Position numbers and translations under genes: made by a program. Below the pieces are notes generated by a model. That model was not told where the DNA came from. It worked only from the letters and a program-made list of their open reading frames with translations, and made no database searches. Below are positions 51,583 to 60,112 of a stretch of 64,000 nt of DNA, one piece after another; position 1 is the stretch's first letter, and each line of letters opens with the position of its first letter. The stretch is from CAWABB01 sp963701735 (lineage in GTDB: Bacteria; Bacteroidota; Ignavibacteria; UBA10030; UBA6906): positions 248,001-312,000 of the forward strand of contig CAVPBI010000026.1 of NCBI GenBank assembly GCA_963701735.1. Direction: 5' to 3'.

Positions 51583-52053
51583 ATGAGAATCAGCGACATC
51601 CTCACCGAGGACCTGATCGTCACCGGTCTGGAGGGGAATTCCAAAGACGACATCATCGAAAAGATGGTGGATCTCGTCGGCACCTCGCCGAAAGTGCTGG
51701 ACATCGACAAAGTCCGCAAGGCGATCTTCGAGCGCGAGCGGATCATGTCCACCGGCGTGGGGAACGGCTTCGCCATTCCGCACGGGAAAACGGACGCCGT
51801 GTCGGACATCGTTGCCGGCTTCGCCGTCACCGAACGCCCGATCGATTACGAATCGCTCGACGAAAAGCCCGTTCGCCTCGTCTTCCTGCTCGTCGGCAAG
51901 GACAACCTCGTCGGCCCGCACATCAAGCTCCTGAGCCGCATCTCGCGGCTGATGAACAAGGAGGAGTTCCGTCGCAAGTTGCTCGAGCAACCCTCGTCCG
52001 CGGACATCCTTGAGCTGTTCCGCCGGGAAGAAGCAACCTACTTCGACGTGTGA
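51583..52053 (+). CDS. ptsN: PTS EIIA-type regulatory protein (PtsN-like)
   Basis: Phosphotransferase EIIA domain of the fructose/nitrogen class, 156 residues. The phospho-acceptor His67 lies in GNGFAIPHGKTDAV; the N-terminal MRISDILTEDLIVTGLEGNSKDDIIEKMVDL and C-terminal RISRLMNKEEFRRKLLEQPSSADILELFR are typical. No sugar permease is adjacent, so it is probably regulatory (PTS-Ntr-like or in HPr-linked control). Its TGA overlaps the next start by one base. Confidence 0.9.
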   Translation: MRISDILTEDLIVTGLEGNSKDDIIEKMVDLVGTSPKVLDIDKVRKAIFERERIMSTGVGNGFAIPHGKTDAVSDIVAGFAVTERPIDYESLDEKPVRLVFLLVGKDNLVGPHIKLLSRISRLMNKEEFRRKLLEQPSSADILELFRREEATYFDV

Positions 52054-52451
52054 TGGCCCGCCGACCCGCACGGCCGGCCTCCGAGTATCGGCTGATCGTC
52101 ACCCCGCATTATGACGCGATCCGCCAGCGAACCGTGACGAGGGTTCGCCTGGAAACCACCCAGACCTTCGCGAGCTTCGCGTACGAGATCTCGGTCGACG
52201 AGCACCGCGAAGGCACCTCGTTCCGGTATCGCATCCTCGGCCTGAACGCACCGGGCGTCGGGCTCCCGCACACGGGAAGCGCGCATTTCCAGCGCGACTA
52301 CGAAGGGTTGAACGGCACGTACACGTTCAGCGTCATCGGGCTCGACCGCGCGGAACATCGCTGCACGGTCGCGATCGACGCACTCGGCGTGCGGGAGGTC
52401 GCAGCCCCCACGGGCACGGGCCTGACACTCATCACCGACGCCACGGCGTGA
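52053..52451 (+). CDS. Hypothetical protein between ptsN and lgt
   Basis: A 132-residue protein without a recognised domain. It looks beta-rich (YRLIVTPHYDAIRQRTVTRVRLETTQTFASFAYEISVDE) with no signal peptide and a Thr/Ala-rich end. The start ATG at 52053 overlaps the ptsN stop (TGATG), implying coupled translation; a GTG one codon earlier is also possible. lgt starts 25 bp downstream. The coding pattern is normal, so it is probably real; the role is unknown. Confidence 0.7.
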   Translation: MARRPARPASEYRLIVTPHYDAIRQRTVTRVRLETTQTFASFAYEISVDEHREGTSFRYRILGLNAPGVGLPHTGSAHFQRDYEGLNGTYTFSVIGLDRAEHRCTVAIDALGVREVAAPTGTGLTLITDATA

Positions 52452-52476
52452 CCTTGTATCACGACATCGAGAGAGC

Positions 52477-53370
52477 ATGATCCCGGTACTTTTTGAGATC
52501 GGTCCCCTGAAGGTGCACAGCTACGGCCTGATGCTCGGCCTCGCGTTCATTCTGGGGAACGCCCTGATGGCCCGCGACTTCAAGCGCCGCGGATGGAACC
52601 CTTCGATCGCAGGCACCATCACGATCATCGCCGTCGTCACAGGCATCGCCGGGGCAAAAGCCCTGCACCTCATCGAGAACTGGGACGAATTTCTCCGGCA
52701 CCCGTCCGAGGCGTTCTCCCCGGGAGGCCTGACATGGTACGGCGGGTTCGTGCTCGGCTTGATCGCCGTGATCTGGTATGTGCGCCGCAAAGGCCTGCCG
52801 CTGCTGCAGTTCCTGGATATCCTCGGCGTCGCGCTGGTGCTCTCCTACGGCGTTGGCCGGATCGGGTGCCACCTCTCGGGCGACGGCGACTACGGAACCC
52901 CGACGAACCTCCCGTGGGGGACCATCTATGCGCAGGGAATCGCCAAACCCACGTACGCGCTCGCGGACTATTTCATCGAACATCCGGACGAGCGTGCGGC
53001 GTGGAGCTACGACTCGTTGCGGGTCATCCCGGCCGGGCTCGACCGCATGGGTCACCCCATGAGCCGGTTCGATCAGGTCACCCCGCTCCACCCCGCCCCC
53101 ATCTATGAGCTCCTGCTGGGGATTGCCGGGTACGGCATCCTGCTCGCCCTCAGGAAGCGGCCGTGGCCGGACGGGACGATCTTCGCGTTCTATCTGATGA
53201 TCGCGGCGGTGTTTCGCTTTGCGGTCGAGATCCTCCGGCTGAACCCCCGGCTGGCATTCGGGCTCTCGGAGGCCCAGCTCTTCGCCATCGTCATGTTTGG
53301 CGCCGGACTCGCGGGCTTCCTCTTCCTCGCCCGTCGAACCGGGCCGGCAGGAGCGCAACCCAAAGCCTAG
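52477..53370 (+). CDS. lgt: Prolipoprotein diacylglyceryl transferase
   Basis: Attaches diacylglycerol to the lipobox cysteine of lipoproteins at the inner membrane. The 297 residues have seven hydrophobic segments. Diagnostic regions: IPVLFEIGPLKVHSYGLML at the N-terminus, SPGGLTWYGGFVLG, and VLSYGVGRIGCHLSGDGDYGTPTNLPWG in place of the more common GRIGNFINGELYG, then the late LHPAPIYELLLG and FRFAVEILRLNPRLAFGLSEAQ. The Cys/His variant of the signature motif is known in other phyla. It serves the lipoproteins predicted here (1.0 and 30.7 kb). Confidence 0.93.
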   Translation: MIPVLFEIGPLKVHSYGLMLGLAFILGNALMARDFKRRGWNPSIAGTITIIAVVTGIAGAKALHLIENWDEFLRHPSEAFSPGGLTWYGGFVLGLIAVIWYVRRKGLPLLQFLDILGVALVLSYGVGRIGCHLSGDGDYGTPTNLPWGTIYAQGIAKPTYALADYFIEHPDERAAWSYDSLRVIPAGLDRMGHPMSRFDQVTPLHPAPIYELLLGIAGYGILLALRKRPWPDGTIFAFYLMIAAVFRFAVEILRLNPRLAFGLSEAQLFAIVMFGAGLAGFLFLARRTGPAGAQPKA

Positions 53371-53392
53371 GTGAGCGGAGCACGGTCCTGCC

Positions 53393-54151
53393 ATGAAACC
53401 AGGGAGCATCGACATGGGGAGACTCATCGCGGGTCGAAAGCCCGTGATCGAGGCGCTCAGGGCCGGGACAGCCGTTGAGCGCGTCCTTCTTCTGGCCGGC
53501 GTGCAGGGGCAGGGGATCGCGGACATACAGACGCTCGCGCAGCAGGCTCGTATCCCGGTGGTCCACATGTCCCGCCAGGAATTCGACGAGCTGGCGCCCG
53601 ACCATGCCACGCAGGGAGTACTCGCCGTTGTCCCCTCTCGCACGTTCGCCGACCTCGAAGAGATTCTCGAGCAGGCCCGGAGAAGGCACGCCCAGGGATT
53701 CCTCCTCGTGCTGGACGAAATCGAAGATCCCCAGAACCTTGGCGCGCTGGTGCGAACGGCGGAATGCGTCGGCGTCCACGGCGTCATTATCCCGAGACAT
53801 CACGCCGCCACGGTGACGTCGGCGGTCGTGAAGGCCTCGGCGGGCGCGACCGAGCACATCCTGATCGCCGAAGTCACGAATATCGCGCAAACCCTGAAGC
53901 ACTTGAAAGACGAAGGGTACTGGGTGGTGGGTCTGGACGGCGCGGGCGACCGGCCGTACACGGCCGTGGATCTGGAGCTTCCCGTCGCCCTGGTGGTGGG
54001 GAACGAAGGGCGGGGAATCCGGAGGCTTGTCAGGGAGCGGTGCGATTTCCTCGTGAAGATTCCGATGCGCGGAAAGATCAGCTCGCTCAACGCATCGGTG
54101 GCGGGCGCGGTGGTGATGTACGAGGTACTCCGGCAGCGCGAGAAGAAATAG
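53393..54151 (+). CDS. rlmB: 23S rRNA 2'-O-ribose methyltransferase RlmB (SpoU/TrmH family)
   Basis: SAM-dependent SPOUT methyltransferase modifying G2251 of 23S rRNA (E. coli numbering). It has 252 residues. The N-terminal substrate-binding domain (LIAGRKPVIEALRAG...) is followed by the knotted catalytic domain with VLDEIEDPQNLGALVRTAECVGVHGVIIPRHHAATVT, VVGNEGRGIRRLVRERCD and IPMRGKISSLNASVAGAVVMYEVLRQR. All three SpoU motifs are present. The start may be ATG at 53393 or at 53414 (with AGGGAG upstream). Convergent with the NtrC-type gene. Confidence 0.95.
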   Translation: MKPGSIDMGRLIAGRKPVIEALRAGTAVERVLLLAGVQGQGIADIQTLAQQARIPVVHMSRQEFDELAPDHATQGVLAVVPSRTFADLEEILEQARRRHAQGFLLVLDEIEDPQNLGALVRTAECVGVHGVIIPRHHAATVTSAVVKASAGATEHILIAEVTNIAQTLKHLKDEGYWVVGLDGAGDRPYTAVDLELPVALVVGNEGRGIRRLVRERCDFLVKIPMRGKISSLNASVAGAVVMYEVLRQREKK

Positions 54152-54193
54152 GACGCCGGGCCGGACGCCGTCACTCTGTCAGCACGGAGGGCA

Positions 54194-55544
54194 TCAGGAC
54201 GCCTCCTCTTCGCCCTCCTTCGCCAGCCCGTACTTCTTCATTTTGTTGTACAGATGGCTCCGCTGGATGTCCAGCGCCTCTGCCGTCTTCGTGATGTTCC
54301 AGCCGTGGAACTCGAGCTGCTTCCTGATGAATGCCGCCTCGGCACGCTCCTTGAACTCCTGAAACGTCCCTCCGAGACTCAACAACTCATCCGTCGCCGC
54401 GCGCGTCCCCCCGGCATACCGCTCCACATCGTCGGCCGAAATCACGGGGCCCGCGGTCATGATGACCAGCCGCTCCACCGTGTTGCGCAGCTCGCGGACG
54501 TTGCCGCTCCAGTCCATCCCCTGCAGTCTTCGCACTGACGTCGTCGGCCAGGCTTTTCGACGGCATGCGGTTCCGCGCGCAGGTATCCTGCGCAAAGGCG
54601 CGCGCCAGCACGGGGATGTCGTCCCGCCGCTCCCGGAGCGGGGGCACGTGAATCTGGATCACGTTGAGGCGATGGAAGAGGTCCTCCCTGAAGAGGTTCT
54701 GCTTGATGGCCTCCTGCAGATTCTTGTTCGTGGCGGCGATAACGCGGACATCCACCGGGATATGCCGATCTCCACCCACCCGCTCGATCTTCCCCTCTTC
54801 GAGCGCGCGGAGCACTTTGGCCTGGGCACCGGGGCTCATGTCTCCAACCTCATCCAGGAAGATGGTGCCGTGGTCTGCGAGCTCGAACTTTCCGATTCTC
54901 TGGCCCGTAGCGCCGGAGAACGATCCCTTCTCATGCCCGAAGAGCTCGGATTCAATCAACTCGTTCGGGATCGCGGCACAGTTGACCTCCACCAGCGGCT
55001 TCGTGTTGCGGGGGCTCTGCCGATGAATGGCGCGGGCCACGAGCTCCTTCCCCGTGCCGTTATCGCCGGTGATGAGAACCCTCGATTCTGTAGGCGCAAC
55101 GCGGTCGATGAGGGCGCGCAGCTCACGGATCGGCATGCTCTCGCCGATGATTGCCTGGCCGGGCTCGCCGGTTTCGCGGAGCCTCTTGACCTCGATCGCG
55201 TTGCGCGCGAGGATCAGCAGCCTGTCCCGGTCGGGAGGCTTCGGGAGGAACTCGTAGGCGCCGAGGCGCGCGGCCTCGCTTGCCGTCTCGCCCGTCCCGT
55301 GCCCGGAAATCATGATGACCGGCACCAGCGGCCACTGCCGGCGGATCTCCTGCAGGACCTCGATCCCATCCATGCCCGGCATCTTGATGTCGAGGAGCAC
55401 CAGGTCCGCCGGCCCGCCGCGGAGCGCCTCCAGCGCAGAGCGTCCGTCCTGCGCGAACCTGACCGCATACTTCTCGTACTCGAGGATCATGCGGATGGAA
55501 TCGCGGACGGCGTGCTCGTCATCGACAACGAGGACGGTGTTCAT
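54194..55544 (-). CDS. NtrC-family sigma54-dependent response regulator (frameshifted)
   Basis: Two-component activator of sigma54 promoters. The REC domain (1-120) has the acidic pair Asp8/Asp9 and phospho-acceptor Asp52 in DLVLLDIKMPG. The AAA+ domain (about 140-375) has Walker A GDNGTGKE, GHEKGSFSGATGQRIG in place of the usual GAFTGA loop, and Walker B TIFLDEVGDM. After LADDVSAK the frame changes at about 54515-54533 and continues LQGMDWSGNVRELRNTVERLVIM. The Fis-type helix-turn-helix follows (KTAEALDIQRSHLYNKMKKYGL). One extra base explains the break; restored length is about 449 residues. No kinase is adjacent. Its start overlaps the upstream hypothetical by 4 bp. Confidence 0.9.
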
Positions 55545-56323
55545 GGCTGTTCACCTTGCAGAGTGGGAAACCCGGGAAGGTCGGGAAGCGCGGGCGTCGT
55601 CAGCGGCAGACGAGCGATGGCAAAACCGAACGACTCGGACGGTTGTGCGGAGGGATCGGACTGCAGGCGCAGTCCGAAATCCTGGCCGTGGCGATCGGCG
55701 CGGAGATCGCGTTTGTCGGCAAGCCCGTCCACGATGAACGCGCCCTCGCCCCACTCGACGAACCTGCCGGCTTCGTCGGCTGTCTCGATCGAGCCCGAGA
55801 GGAACGTCAGAAACGCCGACCCGAAGAAATGCTGGAGCTTGTCCCTGTCTCCCGCCGGTCCCGGAGGCGAATCCGGATACAGCGCAGACGGAAGCCGGGC
55901 GACCCGGTCGGCATACTCGTCCTCGAATTCGGACGTGAGCGGGAACCAGAGGAACGGGCCGAGTTCCGGCACGCGGACCCCCACCCTCCGATGATCCATC
56001 GTCGCCACGGCCGTCACATACAGCGCTTCGCCCCGGTTCCCCCAGCAGAGCCTGGAGGCTTCCTCGAAGATCGCGTCGACCGCCCGGAGGTCTCCGCGCT
56101 CCATGCGCAGCAGGGCGAACTCCTCCGACCTGATATAGTCCCGGAGCGACGTGACATCGGCGAAGATCTTGGGGATGAGGATGACCGAGAGGGCGCTCGC
56201 GAGGTCCGCGAGCGGCCCGGGGAGCGTGCGGGCGTCGACCTGACTCAGGGCCGCAGGAGGGAGCGCCGGCATTGCCGTGCACAGCTGAAGGGCCACCAGT
56301 CCGACCGCGCCTTTCCACCGCAT
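55541..56323 (-). CDS. Hypothetical exported protein
   Basis: A 260-residue protein with a probable signal peptide (residues 1-28, MRWKGAVGLVALQLCTAMPA...). No family is certain. A central DKLQHFFGSAFLTFLSGS segment resembles the DKLxHF motif of YfiM-like (DUF2279) exported proteins, followed by ETADEAGRFVEWGEGAFIVDGLADKRDLRADRHGQDFGLRL. The C-terminal tail is Pro-rich. The start at 56323 is the first ATG opening onto a signal peptide. It is coupled to the NtrC-type regulator by a 4-bp overlap, so the two may act together in envelope sensing. Confidence 0.65.
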   Translation of the reverse strand: MRWKGAVGLVALQLCTAMPALPPAALSQVDARTLPGPLADLASALSVILIPKIFADVTSLRDYIRSEEFALLRMERGDLRAVDAIFEEASRLCWGNRGEALYVTAVATMDHRRVGVRVPELGPFLWFPLTSEFEDEYADRVARLPSALYPDSPPGPAGDRDKLQHFFGSAFLTFLSGSIETADEAGRFVEWGEGAFIVDGLADKRDLRADRHGQDFGLRLQSDPSAQPSESFGFAIARLPLTTPALPDLPGFPTLQGEQP

Positions 56324-56331
56324 CGTGTGCC

Positions 56332-57987
56332 TCAGGTCTGAATCACTCCGGGATTGAACCGGCCGGTCTCCGGGTTGCGCGACGCCATCGAAAGGCCGGT
56401 CGCAATGATCGTGCGGGTGTCGATCGGATCGACAATGCCGTCCACCCACAAACGCGCGGCGGCGTAGAGCGGGTCTGTCTCCAGGTCGTACCGGGACTGG
56501 ATTTCGGCGAGCAGCGCCTGCTGCTCCTCGGCCAGAATCTCCCGGCCTCCCTTCTGCATCTGCTGCAGCCGGATGCCGAGCAACGTTTCGCTCGCCTGCT
56601 TGCCGCCCATGACCGCCAGCTGTGCCGTCGGCCAGGCGAAGATCAGCCGCGGGTCGTACGCCTTTCCGCACATCGCGTAGTTGCCGGCACCGTAGCTGTT
56701 GCCGACGATGAACGTCAGCTTGGGGACGGTGCTGTTGGCGACGGCGTTGACCATTTTGGCGCCATCCTTGATGATGCCGCCGTGCTCGGCCCTGCTCCCC
56801 ACCATGAACCCGGTGACATCCTGGAAGAAGACCAGCGGAATCCGCTTCTGATTGCAGTTCATGATGAAGCGGGCGGCCTTGTCGGCGCTGTCGCTGTAGA
56901 TGACCCCGCCGACCTGCATTTCTCCGCGCCGGGTCTTCACGACGGACCGCTGGTTCGCCACGATGCCCACCGCCCACCCGTCCACCCGTGCGTAGCCGCA
57001 GATCACGGTCTTGCCGAAGCCCGCCTTGTACTCGTCCATCTCCGATCCGTCGACGATGCGTGCGAGCACCTCGACCATATCGTACGGCCGGTTCCGGTCG
57101 ATCGGCATGATCCCGTGCAGTTCCTTCGCATCGAACTTCGGGGCGACGGGGACCGCACGGTCGAACCCCGCGTGCGGAGTGTGCCCGAGCTTCCCGATGA
57201 TGCTCCGGATGCGCTCCAGGCACGCCTCATCGTTCGGCATCTTATGATCCGTCACCCCGCTGATCTCGCACTGAACGGTCGCGCCGCCGAGCTCCTCGTT
57301 CCCGATCTCCTCGCCGATGGCCGCCTTGACCAGGTGCGATCCGGCAAGGAACACGCTCCCGGTCTTGTCGACGATGAGCGCCTCGTCGCTCATGATCGGC
57401 AGGTACGCGCCGCCGGCCACGCAGGGCCCCATGATCGCCGCGATCTGCGGGATCCCCATCGAGGACATGATCGCGTTGTTCCTGAAGATGCGTCCGAAGT
57501 GTTCGCGGTCGGGGAAGATGTCGCTCTGGAGGGGAAGGAACACGCCCGCCGAATCGACAAGATAGACGATCGGGAGGCGGTTCTCGATCGAGATCTCCTG
57601 CGCGCGGAGGTTCTTCTTGCAGGTCATCGGGAACCAGGCGCCGGCCTTGACGGTCGCATCGTTGGCCACGATGACCGTCTCGCGCCCGTGCACGCGGCCG
57701 ATGCCGAAGACGGTTCCGGACGACGGCGCGCCGCCGTACTCTTCATACATCCCGTGGGCGGCGTACAGACCGATTTCGAGAAGCTCCGTCCCGGCGTCAA
57801 GGAGCTTGCCGATTCTCTCGCGGGCGGGGAGCTTTCCCCTGGCGGCCTGGCGGGCATGCGCCTCGGCGCCTCCGCCATGGCGAGTCCGGCCGGCGATCGC
57901 CTCCAGCTCCGCAAGGCGAGACCGCATGGCGTCGACGTTGCGCTGGACCGCCTCGGTCGTGTTGAGCGGGGTTCCGATCTGCGACAT
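56332..57987 (-). CDS. Acyl-CoA carboxylase carboxyltransferase (beta) subunit, methylcrotonyl-CoA type
   Basis: Transfers CO2 from carboxybiotin to 3-methylcrotonyl-CoA or a similar acyl-CoA. The 551 residues are two crotonase-like halves. N-terminal: LPARERIGKLLDAGTELLEIGLYA, GAWFPMTCKKNLRAQEISIENRLPIVYLVDSAGVFLP, then MGPCVAGGAYLPIMSDEALIV. C-terminal: IPLVFFQDVTGFMVGSRAEHGGIIKDGAKMVNAV and FIVGNSYGAGNYAMCGKAYDPRLIFAWPTAQLAVMGG. The latter motifs are those of methylcrotonyl-/geranyl-CoA carboxylases. The alpha (biotin carboxylase) subunit is absent here. It lies with an acyl-CoA dehydrogenase, fitting leucine breakdown. Confidence 0.92.
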   Translation of the reverse strand: MSQIGTPLNTTEAVQRNVDAMRSRLAELEAIAGRTRHGGGAEAHARQAARGKLPARERIGKLLDAGTELLEIGLYAAHGMYEEYGGAPSSGTVFGIGRVHGRETVIVANDATVKAGAWFPMTCKKNLRAQEISIENRLPIVYLVDSAGVFLPLQSDIFPDREHFGRIFRNNAIMSSMGIPQIAAIMGPCVAGGAYLPIMSDEALIVDKTGSVFLAGSHLVKAAIGEEIGNEELGGATVQCEISGVTDHKMPNDEACLERIRSIIGKLGHTPHAGFDRAVPVAPKFDAKELHGIMPIDRNRPYDMVEVLARIVDGSEMDEYKAGFGKTVICGYARVDGWAVGIVANQRSVVKTRRGEMQVGGVIYSDSADKAARFIMNCNQKRIPLVFFQDVTGFMVGSRAEHGGIIKDGAKMVNAVANSTVPKLTFIVGNSYGAGNYAMCGKAYDPRLIFAWPTAQLAVMGGKQASETLLGIRLQQMQKGGREILAEEQQALLAEIQSRYDLETDPLYAAARLWVDGIVDPIDTRTIIATGLSMASRNPETGRFNPGVIQT

Positions 57988-57990
57988 GGC

Positions 57991-59142
57991 TCAGTCCTTC
58001 GGCGGGCCGATGAGATGGCGCGCGATAATCATCTTCTGCACCTCGGAGGTCCCTTCGCCGATCGTCATCAGCTTCACGTCCCGGTACAGCTTCTCGACCG
58101 GAAAGTCTTTGATGAACCCGTACCCGCCGTGGATCTGCACCGCTTCGTTCGTCGCGCGAACCGCCGCTTCGCTGGCATAGTATTTCGCCTGTGATGCAGC
58201 CAGGCCGTGCGGCTGACCTGAGACCTTCAACCACGCCGCCCGCTGCGTCAGCGCCCGCGCCGCTGCGATTTCCGTGGCCATATCGGCCAGCTTCCACTGG
58301 ATCGCCTGATACTCTGCGATCGACCGGCCGAACTGCTTTCGCTCGACCGCGTACTTCAGGCTTGCGTCCAGGGCTCCCTGCGCGATGCCCACGGAGAGAG
58401 CGGCAATGCCGATGCGGCCGCCATCAAGGACGGCCAGAGCCTGCTTGAACCCTTCGCCTTCCTTCCCGATCAGCCGGTCGCCAGGAATCCGCACGTTCTC
58501 GAACAGGAGCGTCGCGGTGTCGCTGGAGCGAAGGCCGAGCTTGTTCTCCTTCTTCCCGATCGTGTAACCCGGCATCCCGCGCTCCAGGATGAACGCCGAG
58601 ATCCCTCGCTTTCCCTGTCCGGGTTCGGTCACGGCAAGGACCACGCAGGTGCCTGCCACAGAACCCTGCGTGATGAACGTCTTGCTCCCGTTCAGGATCC
58701 AGTCCGAGCCGTCCCTGCTGGCGGTCGATCGCATCGCCCCCGAATCGCTGCCCGACCCTGGCTCGGTGAGACCCCATGCGCCGAGCACCCGCCCCGACGC
58801 CAGTCCGGGCATGAACCGGCGTTTCTGCCCCTCGCTCGCGTGCAGCATGATGTGCCCGGAGCAGAGGCTGTTGTGCGATGCGACTGTGAGCGCAACGGAC
58901 GGATCGACGCGGGCGAGCTCCTCGATGATCACGATCGACTCGAGGTCCGTCATGCCCGCACCGCCGAGCTCTTCCGGCCACGTCATGCCCATGAATCCAA
59001 GTCCGCCCAGCTTCGAAACCAGCTCGTGCGGGAACTCCTGCGTTTCGTCGTAGCGCATGACCGCCGGCCGCATCTCTCGCTCGGCGAACTCGCGCGCGAC
59101 CTTCTGGACCGCGATCTGGCTCTCGTTCAATGTGAAGTCCAT
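57991..59142 (-). CDS. Acyl-CoA dehydrogenase
   Basis: FAD-dependent alpha,beta-dehydrogenation of acyl-CoA. The 383 residues show the family marks GAWGLTEPGSGSD (about 123-135), KTFITQGSVAGTCVVLAVTEPG, GRIGIAALSVGIAQGALDASLKYAVERKQFG, AKYYASEAAVRATNEAVQIHGGYGFIKDFPVEKLYRD and the late IGEGTSEVQKMIIARHLIG. Length and motifs fit isovaleryl-, butyryl- or short-chain acyl-CoA dehydrogenases. Position 3 bp upstream of the carboxyltransferase suggests isovaleryl-CoA dehydrogenase in leucine degradation; the substrate is inferred. Confidence 0.94.
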   Translation of the reverse strand: MDFTLNESQIAVQKVAREFAEREMRPAVMRYDETQEFPHELVSKLGGLGFMGMTWPEELGGAGMTDLESIVIIEELARVDPSVALTVASHNSLCSGHIMLHASEGQKRRFMPGLASGRVLGAWGLTEPGSGSDSGAMRSTASRDGSDWILNGSKTFITQGSVAGTCVVLAVTEPGQGKRGISAFILERGMPGYTIGKKENKLGLRSSDTATLLFENVRIPGDRLIGKEGEGFKQALAVLDGGRIGIAALSVGIAQGALDASLKYAVERKQFGRSIAEYQAIQWKLADMATEIAAARALTQRAAWLKVSGQPHGLAASQAKYYASEAAVRATNEAVQIHGGYGFIKDFPVEKLYRDVKLMTIGEGTSEVQKMIIARHLIGPPKD

Positions 59143-59154
59143 CGTTCCCCTCCT

Positions 59155-60111
59155 TCATCCCCGGTCATCGTGCATCCGATGGAAATCCGCGACGAGCTCG
59201 TCGGCGACGTGCGCCGGCGACACGGCGAGGGCCAGCAGATCGTCCAGCCTCCGCTCCAGGAGAGCTTGCCGGTCCGCCGTCCAGAAATCGACCTTCAGGC
59301 GGGCGGCGATCAGGTCCCGCACGCGCCGTTCGATCCGGGACCGCCGCTTCAGGCTCAGGCCTCCCGAGCGTTCGAGGTACGCCCGGTGCTCCTCGATTTT
59401 CACCGCCAGCAGATCGATGCCCGTGCCATCCGACGCCACCGTCTTCAACACGTCCGGCATCCACCCGTCGTGCTTGCGGAAATTGAGGATCATCTGGATC
59501 GCCATGACGGCCTGATCCGCACCCGCGCGATCGGCCTTGTTCAGGACGAACACGTCGGCGATCTCCATGAGCCCGGCCTTCATTGCCTGAATGGAGTCGC
59601 CGGATTCGGGCACCAGCGCCACCACGGTCGTATCAGCCGCGCCCGCGATATCCAGCTCCGACTGCCCGACGCCCACGGTCTCCATCAGGACGACCTCCTT
59701 GCCGGCGGCATCCAGAATGTCCACCGCCTCCATCGTCCGCTTGCTCAACCCGCCCAGGCTCCCTCTGGAAGCCATGCTTCTGATGAACACCTGATCGTCC
59801 AGATCCACGTCGGTCATGCGGACCCGGTCGCCGAGCAGCGCCCCGCCGCTGAACGGGCTCGTGGGATCGACCGCGATGATGCCGATCCGCTTGCCCGCAG
59901 CACGATAGTGCGCGGCGAGCTTGTTGGTGATCGTGCTCTTCCCGGCGCCCGGCGGGCCGGTGATCCCGATCCTGTAGGCCCTGCCCGTCCGCACGAAGAC
60001 CGAACGGAGGAGCTCCGCGGACTGTGGAGTTTCGTTCTCCACCTGGGAGATGGCGCGCGCAATCGCGCGCCGGTCGCCGCTCCAGAGCCTGTCGAGGTCG
60101 AGGACGCCCAT
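59155..60111 (-). CDS. meaB: Methylmalonyl-CoA mutase-associated GTPase MeaB
   Basis: G3E-family P-loop GTPase that protects and reloads the B12 cofactor of methylmalonyl-CoA mutase. The start at 60111 gives 318 residues. Walker A GPPGAGKS (about 48-55), DPTSPFSGGALLGDRVRM, ETVGVGQSELDIAGAADTTVVALVPESGDSIQAMKAGLMEIADVFVLNKADR and the C-terminal dimerisation helices are standard MeaB/ArgK features. No mutase gene is in the window. It sits upstream of the acyl-CoA dehydrogenase and 1 bp after the epimerase gene, suggesting a shared transcript. Confidence 0.95.
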   Translation of the reverse strand: MGVLDLDRLWSGDRRAIARAISQVENETPQSAELLRSVFVRTGRAYRIGITGPPGAGKSTITNKLAAHYRAAGKRIGIIAVDPTSPFSGGALLGDRVRMTDVDLDDQVFIRSMASRGSLGGLSKRTMEAVDILDAAGKEVVLMETVGVGQSELDIAGAADTTVVALVPESGDSIQAMKAGLMEIADVFVLNKADRAGADQAVMAIQMILNFRKHDGWMPDVLKTVASDGTGIDLLAVKIEEHRAYLERSGGLSLKRRSRIERRVRDLIAARLKVDFWTADRQALLERRLDDLLALAVSPAHVADELVADFHRMHDDRG

Positions 60112-60112
60112 T

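Noticed and set aside
45..54533. Programmed +1 ribosomal frameshifting as the explanation of the eight frame breaks
   Set aside because: No shared slippery codon, stop codon or downstream structure is seen at the eight sites; all can be single-base expansions of short homopolymers, so sequence error is favoured. The bias in direction is still reported as a finding.
56272..58194. A 640-codon open frame on the plus strand opposite the carboxyltransferase gene
   Set aside because: Shadow of the conserved minus-strand gene; Arg/His/Asp-rich low-quality translation and no family marks.
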